64,000 nt of DNA from Euleptes europaea. Taxonomy: Eukaryota; Chordata; Lepidosauria; Squamata; Sphaerodactylidae. The stretch spans positions 1,500,501 through 1,564,500 of the forward strand of contig NC_079332.1 of NCBI RefSeq assembly GCF_029931775.1, given 5' to 3'. Shown one piece after another: positions 9,760 to 21,700 of this stretch. Numbering within the stretch: the stretch's first letter is position 1; every line of letters starts with the position of its first letter. The position numbers were made by a program, and so were the translations under genes. The notes beneath the pieces were generated by a model. It saw nothing but the letters and a program-made list of their open reading frames with translations. It was not told the origin of the DNA and searched no databases.

Positions 9760-12700
9760 ATGGATCCTCCGCCGCTTTCGCAAGAAGATGAGAGCGAACC
9801 GGGTAAGGGCAGAGAAAGCGGCTCCGTCTGCAAACCGATGGGCTTCTGCGGCTGCTGCTGTGAACAAACTGGGGAAGGGGGGCCCTGCCATTTTCTGGCC
9901 AGGCTTGCTGGGCCCCCCACGTGGAGGAGACCCACTTGAGGCTAAGCCAAAGAGTCTGAGTGCAGCCCTCCCCGATGACACCAGCCAGCGTGGGGTGGTG
10001 GTTAAGAGCTCTGCAGCTGAGGCAGCGGGCGGGCTCTGCCTGCTCTTCTCTTGTCAGTGCTGCCAGGCAGTCATCTCACAGGTGAAGCAAGGAAGGGGTT
10101 GCACAAAAGGCATGTGGAGATGGACCGGGAGGGAAGTCCCTCCGGCTTCCAGGGCTTCAGCTCGGCCCACAGATCCGAGCCCGGCTCCCGTCTGCTCCCA
10201 GGTGGAGGTCTGGCCTGGACATGTTGAGCTTTCATGTGTGGCTGGCATCTTTGAAAGGGGGCACATGGGAAGCTCTTCAAGTCCATGAAGCGCTGTCACA
10301 TAGAGGAGGGTGGCGAGTTGTTTTCAGTTGCCCCTGAAGGTTGGACCAGAACCAATGGGTTGAAATTAAGTCAATAGAGTTTTTGCCTAGACATTAGGAA
10401 GAAATTTCTAACCATCAGAGCTGTTCCTCAGTGGAACAGGCTTCCTCGGGAGGTGGTGAGCTCTCCTTCCCTGGAGGCTTTTAAGCAGAGGCTAGATGGC
10501 CACCTGTCAGCAATGCTGATTCTATGACCGTAGGCAGATTGTGAGAGGGAGGGCACCTTGGCCATCTTCCGGGCATGGAGTCAGGGTCACTGGGTATGTG
10601 TGGGGGGGAGGTAGTTGTGAATTTCCTGCATTGTGCAGGGGGTTGGACTAGATGACCCTGGTGGCCCCTTCTATGACTGCTGTGACTCTCACGCAAAGGA
10701 CCTGCCCCCCATTCAGTGTTGTGAAGTGGACGTGTTGTGAAGTCTGCGCATCTTGTGGAACTGGATTTCCCGTGGTTCCTTGGGAGAAAAGAAAAGCACA
10801 AACTGGTTGGAATGGGGAAGAGAGGAGTCATAGAAGAGGCTCTCTCTCCCCCCGCCCCCAGGACCCTGCTAGCGCCTGGGCATGCTCTGGGGTGCTGGCT
10901 GTTGTGTGGAGCTGCCCATCGGAGCAGCTTCTTCCAGTAGGCTGGCTGTCAACTTCTACGGAAGGGAGGCGGCTCTTTCTTTCCCTGGAACATTCCTGCC
11001 ATGTTCTCTGGAATTCCCTGCGTGACTCCGCCGTTGCGTTGTCAGCCGGCTGGGCTGGCTCAGCAGCCTCCATCTTGGGCAACACGCCATGGCTAATTGG
11101 GATGCGCTCAGCCTGTTTCCTTCCGGCAACGGGTGTTTCTCCAGCGCAGAGAGAATTCGGGGGAAGTTGCAGAGTTGGAGGCGGGCTCGGATTAGGATGG
11201 GGAGCCCGTTTGCAGGACTTCGTTCACCATGTGTTCATGAGGAAGGGGCTGTGGCAGAGCATCTGCTTGGCATGCAGGTCCCAGGTTCAATCTCTGGCAT
11301 CTCCAGTTAGGGACTAGGCAAGTGGGTGATGTGAAAGACCTCGGCCTGAGACCCTGGAGAGCCCCTGCCGGTCTGAGTAGACAATACTGACTTTGATGGA
11401 CCGAGGGTCTGGTTCAGTATCAGGCAGCTTCATGTGTATGTGTGACCACTCCGCCTTACTGAGTAGAATTCACCCGCAGGTTGCAGATTTGAAGTAACCC
11501 TCTTTGGTAGGCCAAGAGGAGGGGCCGTGGCTCAGTGGTCGAGCCTCTGCTTGGCATGCAGAAGGTCCCAAGTTCAATCCCCGGCATCTCCAGTTAAAGG
11601 GACTAGGCAAGGAGGTGATGTGAAAGACCCCTGCCTGAGACCCTGCCGGTCTGAGTAGACAATACTGACTTTGACGGACCAAGGATCTGATTCAGTAGAA
11701 GGCAGCTTCATGTGTTCATGTGACACCCTGCTCCTGAGACGGAAAGCCTCCCCAGCGGCTTCTCTCCCTGCTCCTTGGGTGGCTTCGAGCTTCCCTTTCT
11801 CAACCATAACCTTCTGAACCGTTGTCTCCACAGCAGTGGCGTTCACTGCCTGCCTGGGGAAATAAAGATTCCGAAATATGCAGGCAGATGTACTCTTTAG
11901 GGCTCGCGCGGCCAATGCTATGCCACATCCCTCCATCCGCAGAACAGCATGTACTGATGGTATCTTGAGGAGGAAAGAATGCAGAAAACAGAAACTCCCG
12001 TCCTGTCCCTGCCAGGCAGGGGTGGGGGGGCGGGCTCTGTGGAATCTTCCCTCTTCAGCAAAGAGGAGGGGGGCGGCCTTGGGGTCCCACCCACCCCCAG
12101 GGTGTGCAGCCTGCTTGCCCAACCTTCACCCAAGGCGTCAATACCCTTGCGGGATACGGGGAGAGGTCCGTACTGTGACTCCTGGGATCCAGGGCGGGCA
12201 GCTTGGCAGGGGCAGCCCACACCCCAGGTGCCCAGAGGCCTTGTGGGAAGTCTGGCTGTGGGGCCGGGGAGCGAGGCGCTGCATGGATTGGGCCCCTTGG
12301 GAGTGTTGGTGTCACAAGCAGGGAGAGGGTTTCGACGGTGTGCGCATTCTCCAGATAAGCGCGGGCCGTGCAGTGGCAACCCGCAGCAGATGATGGGCGT
12401 TCCCTCCAGGGCTCACGCTGCCACTGGCCCAGGCCGAAGCAAGCCCTGGCAGGGTTGCCATAGGATCCGGCCAGCAGGCCTTGCTCGAGGGGACCCAGTC
12501 CCTTGAACCGGCCTTGGGGCCAACCTGTTGCCTCCCGGCACGGCTTCTACTCTGCCCCAACTCCCCTCGGGTAGTTCGGCTTCCTGCTGCCTCAGCTAGC
12601 TGTCTCTGGGGGACAGGCAGGCAACTGCCAGCTTCCTAAAATGGGGGGTCCCTGCCCAGCCAGAGGGGCTGAAATGGGGGGGGGCAGTTGGAGAGGAGCG

Positions 12701-15700
12701 GAAGCCAGCCAGTGCTGTGCAGATCCTGGGTAGGTCATCTCGCTTCAGAGTTGTCCTTTGGTGAAGCCCCCGAGTCTGAGGGCAGCATTGATGGGGAGCT
12801 GCGCTCTGGATCAGGGCCATCCCATCCCCCTCAGCTGCCCTTCTCAGCACCACAGAGCCATTGCCGGAGGTGGCTTCTTCCTGAGAGCAAGCGTGGTGTA
12901 GTGGTTAGGAGCGGTGGAGTCTGATCTGCAGAACCAGGTTTGATTCCCAGCTTCTCCACATGAGCGGTGGAGGCTAATCTGGGGAACCGGGTTGGTTTCC
13001 CCACTCCTACACACGAAACTAGCTGGGTGACCTTGGGGTAGTCACAGCTCTCTCAGCCCCACCTACCTCACAGGGTGTCTGTTGTGGGGAGGGGAAGGGG
13101 AGGTGATTGTAAGCCGGTTTGAGTCTCCCATAAGTGGTAGAGAAAGTCGGCATATAAAAGCCAACTCTTCTTCTGCCTTGACTTTGAAGCACGCGGCACC
13201 TTTTTGCAGAGGGGCCTGAGGACCGGTGTGACTTTTTGTTTCCTTTCGGGGGCAGGTTCCAAAATGACCCTGAAGAAGTACTTGGTGAAGGCCCTGCATC
13301 GCCTCCAGAAGGGCCCCGGCTACACCTACCGGGAGCTGCTGGTCTGGTACTGCAACAACACCAACACCCATGGCCCGAAGCGCATCATCCGTGAAGGCCC
13401 CAAGAAGAAGTTCGTCTGGTTCATCCTGACGTTGCTCTTCGCCTCGCTGGTGGTCTGGCAATGGGGCATCCTCATCAACGCCTACCTCTCCTACAACGTC
13501 ACCGCCTCCTTGGCCATCGGCTTCAAGAGCATGACCTTCCCGGCCGTCACCATCTGCAGCGCCAGCCCTTTCAAGTGAGTCCCCACGGGTACCCGGCTTG
13601 GCTGAGGCGCTCTGGTCCCAGGTGGCCTCTGAGCTCAGGCTTCAAGCGTCTGTGGAGGCAGGAGGGTGGAATTTGGGCAAAGAAGCACCACCGAGTTACT
13701 GTAGAAGCCAGGTTTTAGGGTCCAGCACAGAGAGCACAACTCAGTTGAGGGGCAGTGGCTCAGTAGTAGAGCCTCTGCTTGGCATGCAGAAGGTCCCGGG
13801 TTCAATCCCCGGCATCTCCAGTTAAAGGGACCAGGCAAGGAGGTGATGTGAAGGACCTCTGCCTGAGACCCTGGAGAGCTGCTACTGGTCTGAGTAGACA
13901 ATACTGACTTTGATGGACCAAGGGTCTGGTTCAGTAGAAGGCAGTTTCATGTGTTCATGTGTTCAGTTCTCCTGCACAAGACCTGGGAATGAGCGGCAGC
14001 CATGCAAGAGGGCACCCCCTGCCTTGATTTTAGCCTGGCTTGTGCAGAGCCCTTCTGGCCAGGGGCAGAGAGGGAGGGGGAAAGGGGGAACTATTTGGAG
14101 CCCCCTCCTCAGGCCGTGTCTGGCCTGCGCTCCCCCCGCCCCCAAATTCTGCAGCTTTCTGACGACCTTTCAGATATTCCAAGGTGAAGAACCGCCTGAA
14201 GGACTTGGACAACCTCGTCCAAGCGGCCCTGGAGCGCCTGCTGCCGTCCGAGCCGCAGAACGGGACTGCGGGCCCCCCGGCCAATGCCAGCCGGAAGCTG
14301 AACATGGAGCTGTGGGGGCAAATTCCCTTGGTGGTGATCGCAGAGAGCCAGGGAGCGGATCCAGTCGTCATTGACCTTCTGGGGAACAGCTCTGGAGGGC
14401 TGCCCGCCGGCGCCTCCTCTGATGCCCCCTTGGAAGCACCCAAGTACAAGCTGGCTGTAAAACTGGTGAGTTAATTGGGAGAGCCCCAGGGGTGGGTAGG
14501 TGGGCAGCTGCCCGCCCGCCAGGCAACAGAGGCGGCAGATGAAAGGAACTCCTCGCTCTGTGCTGAACTTCCAGCATCCCCTCTCCAAAAGCCCCCTGGC
14601 AGGCAGTGGGAAGGACTGCCAGATCCCGTCTTATCCAGACTTTGGTGGTACACTGCCCCTGAATAAGGAGGTTCCGGTTCCTGGCCGACATGCTCTCTGC
14701 ATCGCTCCCCTCCCCTTCACTCCCCTCCCCTTCTCTGGTTGCCCCCCCAGTGCCGCCGGAACGGCACCGAGTGTGAATACCGGAACTTCACCAGCGCTGC
14801 TCAGGCGGTGACCGAGTGGTACGTCCTGCAGTCCACAAGCATCTTGTCCCAGATGTCCATGAACGAAAAGATCAGGGCAGGCTACCAGTCCAAGGACATG
14901 ATCCTGGCTTGTCTGTACGGGGCACGGCCCTGCAACGTCAGGTGTGTACGCCGGATCGACACCCTGGTCAGCCGGGGTGGGGAACACAACAGGCTCAGGG
15001 TTGGGGCACAGAGGGCCTTCCCAGGGGCCTTCCTCTGGCTGGCTCGGGAGTGGCCCTTCAGCCTTTCATGAGTGCGCACACCCTTGCTCCCCCGGATTAG
15101 GGCCCGCTCCCTGACCCCACTGAGCTCTGGCTTCCTTTCCAAGGGACCAGAACCCTGCAGTCCGTCTAGACATCAGGAAGAACTTTCTAACAGTTAGAGC
15201 GGTTCCTCAGTGGAACAGGCTTCCTCGGGAGGTGGTGAGCTCTCCTTCCCTGGAGGTTTTTAAGAAGAGGCTAGATGGCCATCTGTCAGAAATGCTGATT
15301 CTGTGACCTTAGGCAGATCACGAGAGGGAGGGCATCTTGGGCATCATCTGGGCATGGAGCAGGGGTCACTGGGGGTGTGGGGGGAGGTAGTTGTGAATTT
15401 CCTGCATTGTGTAGTTGGACAAGATGACCTTGGTGGTCCCTTCCAACTCTATGATTCAATCCGGAGAGCCAGAAGCCAGGGGGTGGGCTGTCGCTGCTGC
15501 CTGTCCGCCAGCCTCGCTCTGCATGGGGCTCTTCCGGCCCAGGGTAAACCTCTAATCGGAAGAGCAATTTGGGTGGAAGTGGTTGGGGCTCTGTCTGAGC
15601 TGCCACTCACCTGCCAAACCAGTTCCCGGTGCCAGGCCTGGGTTCTTGAGAATGCGCTCCTTGGGCACTGAGTCACCCTCGCTCGGCCCCCGCCCAGCCA

Positions 15701-18700
15701 CTTGCCCGGTGCTCCAGTATGAGAGCGGAGGAGGAGGAGGAGGCTCCTGGCCCCCCGACAGCCGGCCGGTCTCCAAGCCCTCTCTTTGAAGTGCCCGGCT
15801 GGCTGCCCTCTGATGTTGCAGCAGTTTGTTTGTTTGGAGAGGCAGGTTTTTTGCTTGTACAGCCGCATGGCTGGGGTGGGGGGGGCATCATGTTCATGTT
15901 CCTCCACTCTTGAAGAGATCTGGATTCTGCCCTGGGAAACAGAGCCCTCGAACCCAGGGTGAAAGGCGGCCCTTCGCCAGCATCCCTCTTTCTTGGCCCT
16001 CTCCGTTGGCTCAGGTTGCCCGGGGCCCCTTCCTGATTCCGGAGGTTGAGCGGCTGGCCCATTCTGCATTGGGAGCACTGGGTTGGGGCCAGGATAGGGC
16101 AGCGGAGGAGCCGGGCCCAAAGGGAACGTTGCTGTGTGCCAGAGGAGGAAAAGGGGAGCACTGTGGCCAGCGTGGTGTAGTGGTTAAGAGCGGTGGTTTG
16201 GAGCGGTGGAGTCTAATCTGGAGAACCGGGTTCGATTCACCTCCACATGAGCGGCGGAGGCTAATCTGGTGAACTGGATTTGTTTCCCCACTCCTACACC
16301 TGAAGCCATCTGGGTGACCTTGGGCTAGTCACAGCTCTCTCAGCCCAACCTACCTCACAGGGTGTCTGTTGTGGGGAGGGGGGAAGGGAAGGTGATTGCA
16401 AGCCGGTTTGATTCTTCCTTAAGTGGTAGAGAAAGTCGGCATATAAAAACCAACTCTTCTTCTCTACCTGCCTTCAGAAACTTCACCCACCTCTACCACC
16501 CAGACCACGGCAACTGTTACATCTTCAACTGGGGCATGGAGGAGAAGCTGCTCATCTCCTCAAATCCTGGGGCAGAGTTTGGTGGGTACTTTGGCACCAC
16601 GGGGCCCCTCGGGGGGTGCAAGGGGGGAGAGGGCCCACCGCCAGCGTGGGCTGCGTTTGACCCCCTGATCCAGCCGGCTGCTGGAGAAAACAAGGTTGGC
16701 GGTCCCGCGGAAGCTTCTGTAGGCCGGCTCCGCGCAAAGCAGACTGTCCTGGCGCACACACCCCACACCGCTGCTGCCACCCTCGCCACCCCATGGCAAA
16801 TGGGGCCTGGCTACCCCTTCCTTTCTGTTGCAAACTTCCATACAGCCAGGGTTCCAGAGACGACTCTGCCAAGAGGAGGAGGAGGGCAGGATTCTCTCCC
16901 CTGGCCGCTGGCAGGTTACGCTGAGCCCTGTGAGGACTGCTTTCCTCTGGGGGGTGGGTTGACCCTGAGCTCTCCCGCCTGCAGGCTTGAAGCTCATCCT
17001 GGACATCAACCAGACGGACTTCCTCCCCTTCCTCACCTCGACCGCCGGGGCCCGGCTGATGCTGCATGAACAGAAGAGCTTCCCCTTCCTCAAAGACGAG
17101 GGCATCTTCGCCATGGCCGGGACCGAGACCTCCATCGGGGTGATGGTGGTAAGGCAAGCGGGGTCAGGGGGTCGTGCCCATCGCCCGCCCCTGGTGAACT
17201 GGATTTGTTTCCCCACTCCTCCACACGAAGCCAGCTGGGTGACCTTGGCCTAGTCACAGCTCTCTCAGCCCCACCTACCTCACAGGGTGTCTGTTGTGGG
17301 GGGGGGGGCGGATTGTAAGCCGGTTTGATTCTTCCTTAAGTGGTAGAGGAAGTCAGCATATAAAAACCAACTCGTCGTCTTCTTCTAAAGACAAACAAAA
17401 TTTCTGGCAGGGTATGAGCTTTCGTGAGCCACAGCTCACTTCTTCAGATACTTCTTCAGATAGCTCATGCCCTGCCATAAATTTTGTTATTTAAGGTGCT
17501 ACTGGACTCTTGCTCTTTTCTACTGAGAGGCAAGAGAGCTAGATTTGAGTTCAGTAGCACCTTAGAGACCGGCTAGTGAGCTTTGACTCGAAAGCTCATA
17601 CCCTCAAAATCTTCTTGGCCTCTAAGGCGTTAATGGTGATTGTAAGCCGGTTTGATTCTCCCTTAAGTGGCAGAGAAAGTCGGCATATAAAAACCAACTC
17701 CTTCTTCTTCTTCTACTTCCCTCGGACTCCTGTCTGCTTGGGGAGGCCCAGTGAGGAGGGAGGGGGCTCAGGTGGCCCCCGCCAGCACGCAGGGAGGCAG
17801 CGGGTGTTCCTTGCTTGAGCTGGCCTTGGGTGGAGCCCCCCCCCCCGTCACTCCCCACTCTCCTCGGGTGCTGCCTGCGGAGTGGCTGGCTTCCTCCTCC
17901 CCGTTTGCACGGATGCTTCTTGCTCCGTTGGGCTGCTCTTCACACACCTTTTTCTTAGCTGAAGCCCCACATCTCCTTCCAGAGGTCTGGCGCTTCTCTT
18001 TCCGAGTACGGCAGCCGTGCGGGGGTCCCGATCCACTCCCCTGAGGACTTGTCTCTCTCCTTCCTCTACAGGATGAACTGCAGCGGATGGGGAATCCCTA
18101 CAACGACTGCACCAGGAACGGGTCCGACATACATGTGAAGAACCTCTATGAGAACTACCTGGCACTGCAGGTGATGGAGCCCCTCCCACGGAGCGTGGCC
18201 TGTCTCTTGCCGGGGCGGGGGGCAGGGGCGCTTTCCTCTCCACTAGCTGCAGAACTTCAGTCGCCTGTCCAAGTACAGGAAATGCAAACACACTGCGTGG
18301 ATCATGAGTGTCTGAAGGGAGACTTGTGTGCCTTTCTCCCTTGGGGGGAAAAGTGTGCTGAAGAACACTTGTGGGTACCTGGATTTTGCCCCCCCTCCCC
18401 AAACAGGGCAAAAAGCAACTGGAGGAAAGGATTAATGTTCTCCTAACAGTTTTCTAACAGAGCGGTTCCTCAGTGGAACAGGCTTCCTCGGGAGGTGGTG
18501 AGCTCCTTCCCTGGAGGTTTTTAGGCAGAGGCTAGATGGTCATCTGTCAGCAATGCTGATTCTGTGACCTTAAACAGATGATGAGAGGGAGGGCGTCTTG
18601 GCCATCTTCTGGGCATGGAGTAGTGGGTCACTGGGTGTGTGTGTGTGTGGGGATAGTTGTGAATTTCCTGCATTGCGCAGGGGGTTGGACTAGATGACCC

Positions 18701-21700
18701 TGGTGGTCCCTTCCAACTCTATGATTCTATGAAAAGAGAAAGAAAAACATAGGGGAAAGTAAGGTGTCTCCTCCAGGGGGTTTTGGGCAAGGAGGGGCTT
18801 GGCTGCGAGCCTGTTTGGATCATGGGGCGGGGGCGAGGGCAGACTCTCCTTGTTCCGGCTGTTTACCGGGGGTGTCCCTTCCTGCTGTGTTCTTTGCTTG
18901 CTCCCCTTCTGCTCTGGGGGAAGCGAGTCGCGTGGCTCGTTTCCCAGCATTCCTGTCCGTTGCACAAAACAAGCAGCCCCGCAACTGGCAAAGCAGATAA
19001 AGAAAGAGGAGCAGAACACGGGTGTCTCTGGTGCCTCCCGAGCACGGCACACACTATGCCAGTCAGCGCACAAAACCGGGATTTACGGTCAGGCATGAAA
19101 TTTGGCTTTCATTTCCCAAAGGCCTAAGTTTCACCAGTTCCAGAGGGTGGCCGAGCAGGACTAGCAGGGGTTCAGGGGCCGGAGGGGAGCCGTCTGCAGA
19201 ACATGCAGAGTCCTGTAGAACTGGTAGTCCAGATTCTCTAACTGGATGCGGGAGTAAAACGTCCTGTTACAGCAGGGCTGGCCCGTGGAGGGCAGAAACC
19301 AGATAAATTCTACAAACATATCCTAATTTGTGGCTTCCCTCAGCATGTGCCTTCTATGGACTGGGTGGACTCAGATCTGGAGAACCGGGTTTGATTCCCC
19401 ACTCCTCCACATGAGCGGCGGAGGCTAATCTGATGAACCAGGTTGGTTTCCCCCACTCGAAGCCAGCTGGGTGACCTCGGGCTAGTCACAGCTCTCTTAG
19501 AGCTCTCTCAGCCCCACCTACCTCACAGGGTGTCCGTTGTGGGGAGGGGAAAGGAAGGTGTTTGTAAGCCGGTTTGAGTCTCCCTTAAGTGGCAGAGAAA
19601 GTCGGCATATAAAAACCAACTCCTCCTCGTCTTCCTCCTCCTTCTCCTGGAAACCCCAGGGTTCTTACAATGCAAAAAGGGTGCATTCGAAAGGACCTCA
19701 GCACAAAATAGATGGTTGTGGGGGGGAGTGGTGGGGGGAGAAGAGGGATGGTGGAAATGTCAAGTGTTCGAACCCCCTGGAAGGGCAGGCAGGCAGGACC
19801 CCTCAAGACAGGTGAGGGCAGCTCTCTCCAAGTTGTCTTCTTCTTCTTCTTCTTCTTCTTCTAGATGGAACTGAAGAACTGTGCCAACTGCACGCTGGAG
19901 GAAGCCACTCAGAGGAGCACTGCAAACAGCCAGCGGAGAACTACGTATTCCATCCAGGTGAGGGGCACGGGGCGGGTGGGGCACAGCCCCAAGAGCTACT
20001 CTTTGCCCAGACTCGCTTGAAGGGGGCTGGGAAGGGGCCAGTTGGTGAACGCTCTTGCGGTGCCACGCCAAAGGCTTTGCCATGCCTTAGCTCAGTGGCA
20101 GAGCCTCTGCTTGGCATGCAGGTTCAATCCCCAATGGCATCTCCAGTTAAAGGGACCAGGCAGGTAGGTGATGTGAAAGACCCCAGCCTGAGACCCTGGA
20201 GAGCCGCTGCCGGTCTGAGTAGACCAATACTGACTTTGATGGACCAGGGGTCTGATTCAGGATAAGGCAGCTTCATGTGTTCATGTGTTGACTGCTGCCG
20301 CCAAAAGCCCTCTCCTTTGGGGATGGGGCAGGAGGGAGGGGCTTGGCCCTGGGCCTGTCTCTTGGCCTCCTGCCTTCAGCATCCTCTCCCCCTCCAGGCC
20401 TGCCTTCGCTCCTGCTTCCAGCGGCAGATGGTGGACACGTGCCAGTGCGGCCACTCCGCCTTCCCTCTGCCCGAAGGAGCCGAGTATTGCAACAACAAAG
20501 ACTATCCGGATTGGGGTAAGGGTGGCGCAGAGTCGGCATTGCCAGTGTACGCCGAGGCTGCGAAGAGCAGAGGTCCTCGGCTGGGTGGGAACGCCCAGCA
20601 AGTGTTCCTCTTAAATTTCAGTGGGGAAAGGGGAGCCTGGCTGGGGGAAAACCTTTGCTTGGGGTCTAGGGTGGGAGCTGGCAAGCCCAAGGCTGCCCTG
20701 GAAAGACGGCTGCCTCTTCTTCCTCCGACTCGGAGCTTGACGTTCCTCAGAGCAGCAGCACCATCAACAAGTCCGCAGGGAGCCTCCGTCACTGACCAAC
20801 TCCTCTGCTTTCACCCCACAGCCTATTGCTATTCCTCCCTGCGAGGGAGTTTGAGCCACCGGCAGTTTTGCATCGAGTCTTGCAAGGAGACCTGCAAGTA
20901 AGTCCGGTGGGAGCTATAAGTGTGGGGAGATCCACAGATCCAAGGACACAGATGGCGGGGGGGGTGACAAGCAAGGCAGAAGTCCTTTGTTCTGACTCCC
21001 TCCCCTTCTTCGACCTCCTTTCCCTGCAGCAACACCCAGTACAAGATGACCATTTCCATGGCTGACTGGCCGTCCGAAGCTTCTGAGGTGGGTGAGACCC
21101 CCCCCCCTTTGACTCCTCTGAGTCTGTCCTGGCTCCCTACCACAGCTTCAGGTGTTCATGTCTCATTCTGCCCCATGGCTAATCCTGGAGAGAAAGGAAG
21201 AGCAGGTTCTAGCCCCTGCAGCCAGGACTGTGGGAAATCTCCATGGGGCAGGCAGATTTCTGTTCCCAGCCCGACCTGCAGTGGGGCATTCTTCAGGTCT
21301 GCCCCCCATGGGCTCAAGCCCTCCCAAAGAACATCCCCGGCTGCCCCCCGTCAGTTGGCCTGAGCGCTGCTGCTTTCTTTTCCTAGGACTGGATTTTCCG
21401 CATTTTGTCCTATGAAAGGGATCGGTCGGAAACCATAACTCTGAACAGGTGAGTAAAGCCGTTTTCCTCCCTGAGCCATGGGGCAGATGACCCATAGCTG
21501 GGAGGTTGTAGGGCGCAGGAGGGCAGGCCTCTGTCTTTTACCGACCCTTCTTTTACCCCCTGCAGAAGCGGCATCATCAAGCTGAACATCTATTTCCAAG
21601 AGTACAACTACCGAACCATCTCTGAGGCAGCCGCCACAACGGTAAGGGGCACAGCCAGACTCCGGCCTCGGCTGGCTCGCCGGTGCCTGGTCTCGGCCGA

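Noticed and set aside
11519-11600. Possible tRNA-Ala genes at the heads of several repeats
   Set aside because: Boxes A and B are present, but the acceptor stem is not closed, all copies continue into the same 130-bp SINE body, and there are nine of them in 64 kb.
15449-16120. 223-codon open frame on the - strand in SCNN1B intron
   Set aside because: No conserved motif, and it overlaps a CR1 end. It is not bounded by splice sites that fit a known gene.
18136-18145. Alternative donor CAT/gtgaag for SCNN1B exon 7
   Set aside because: It would delete the NLYENY segment that matches human NFYSDY, so the donor at 18171 is preferred.
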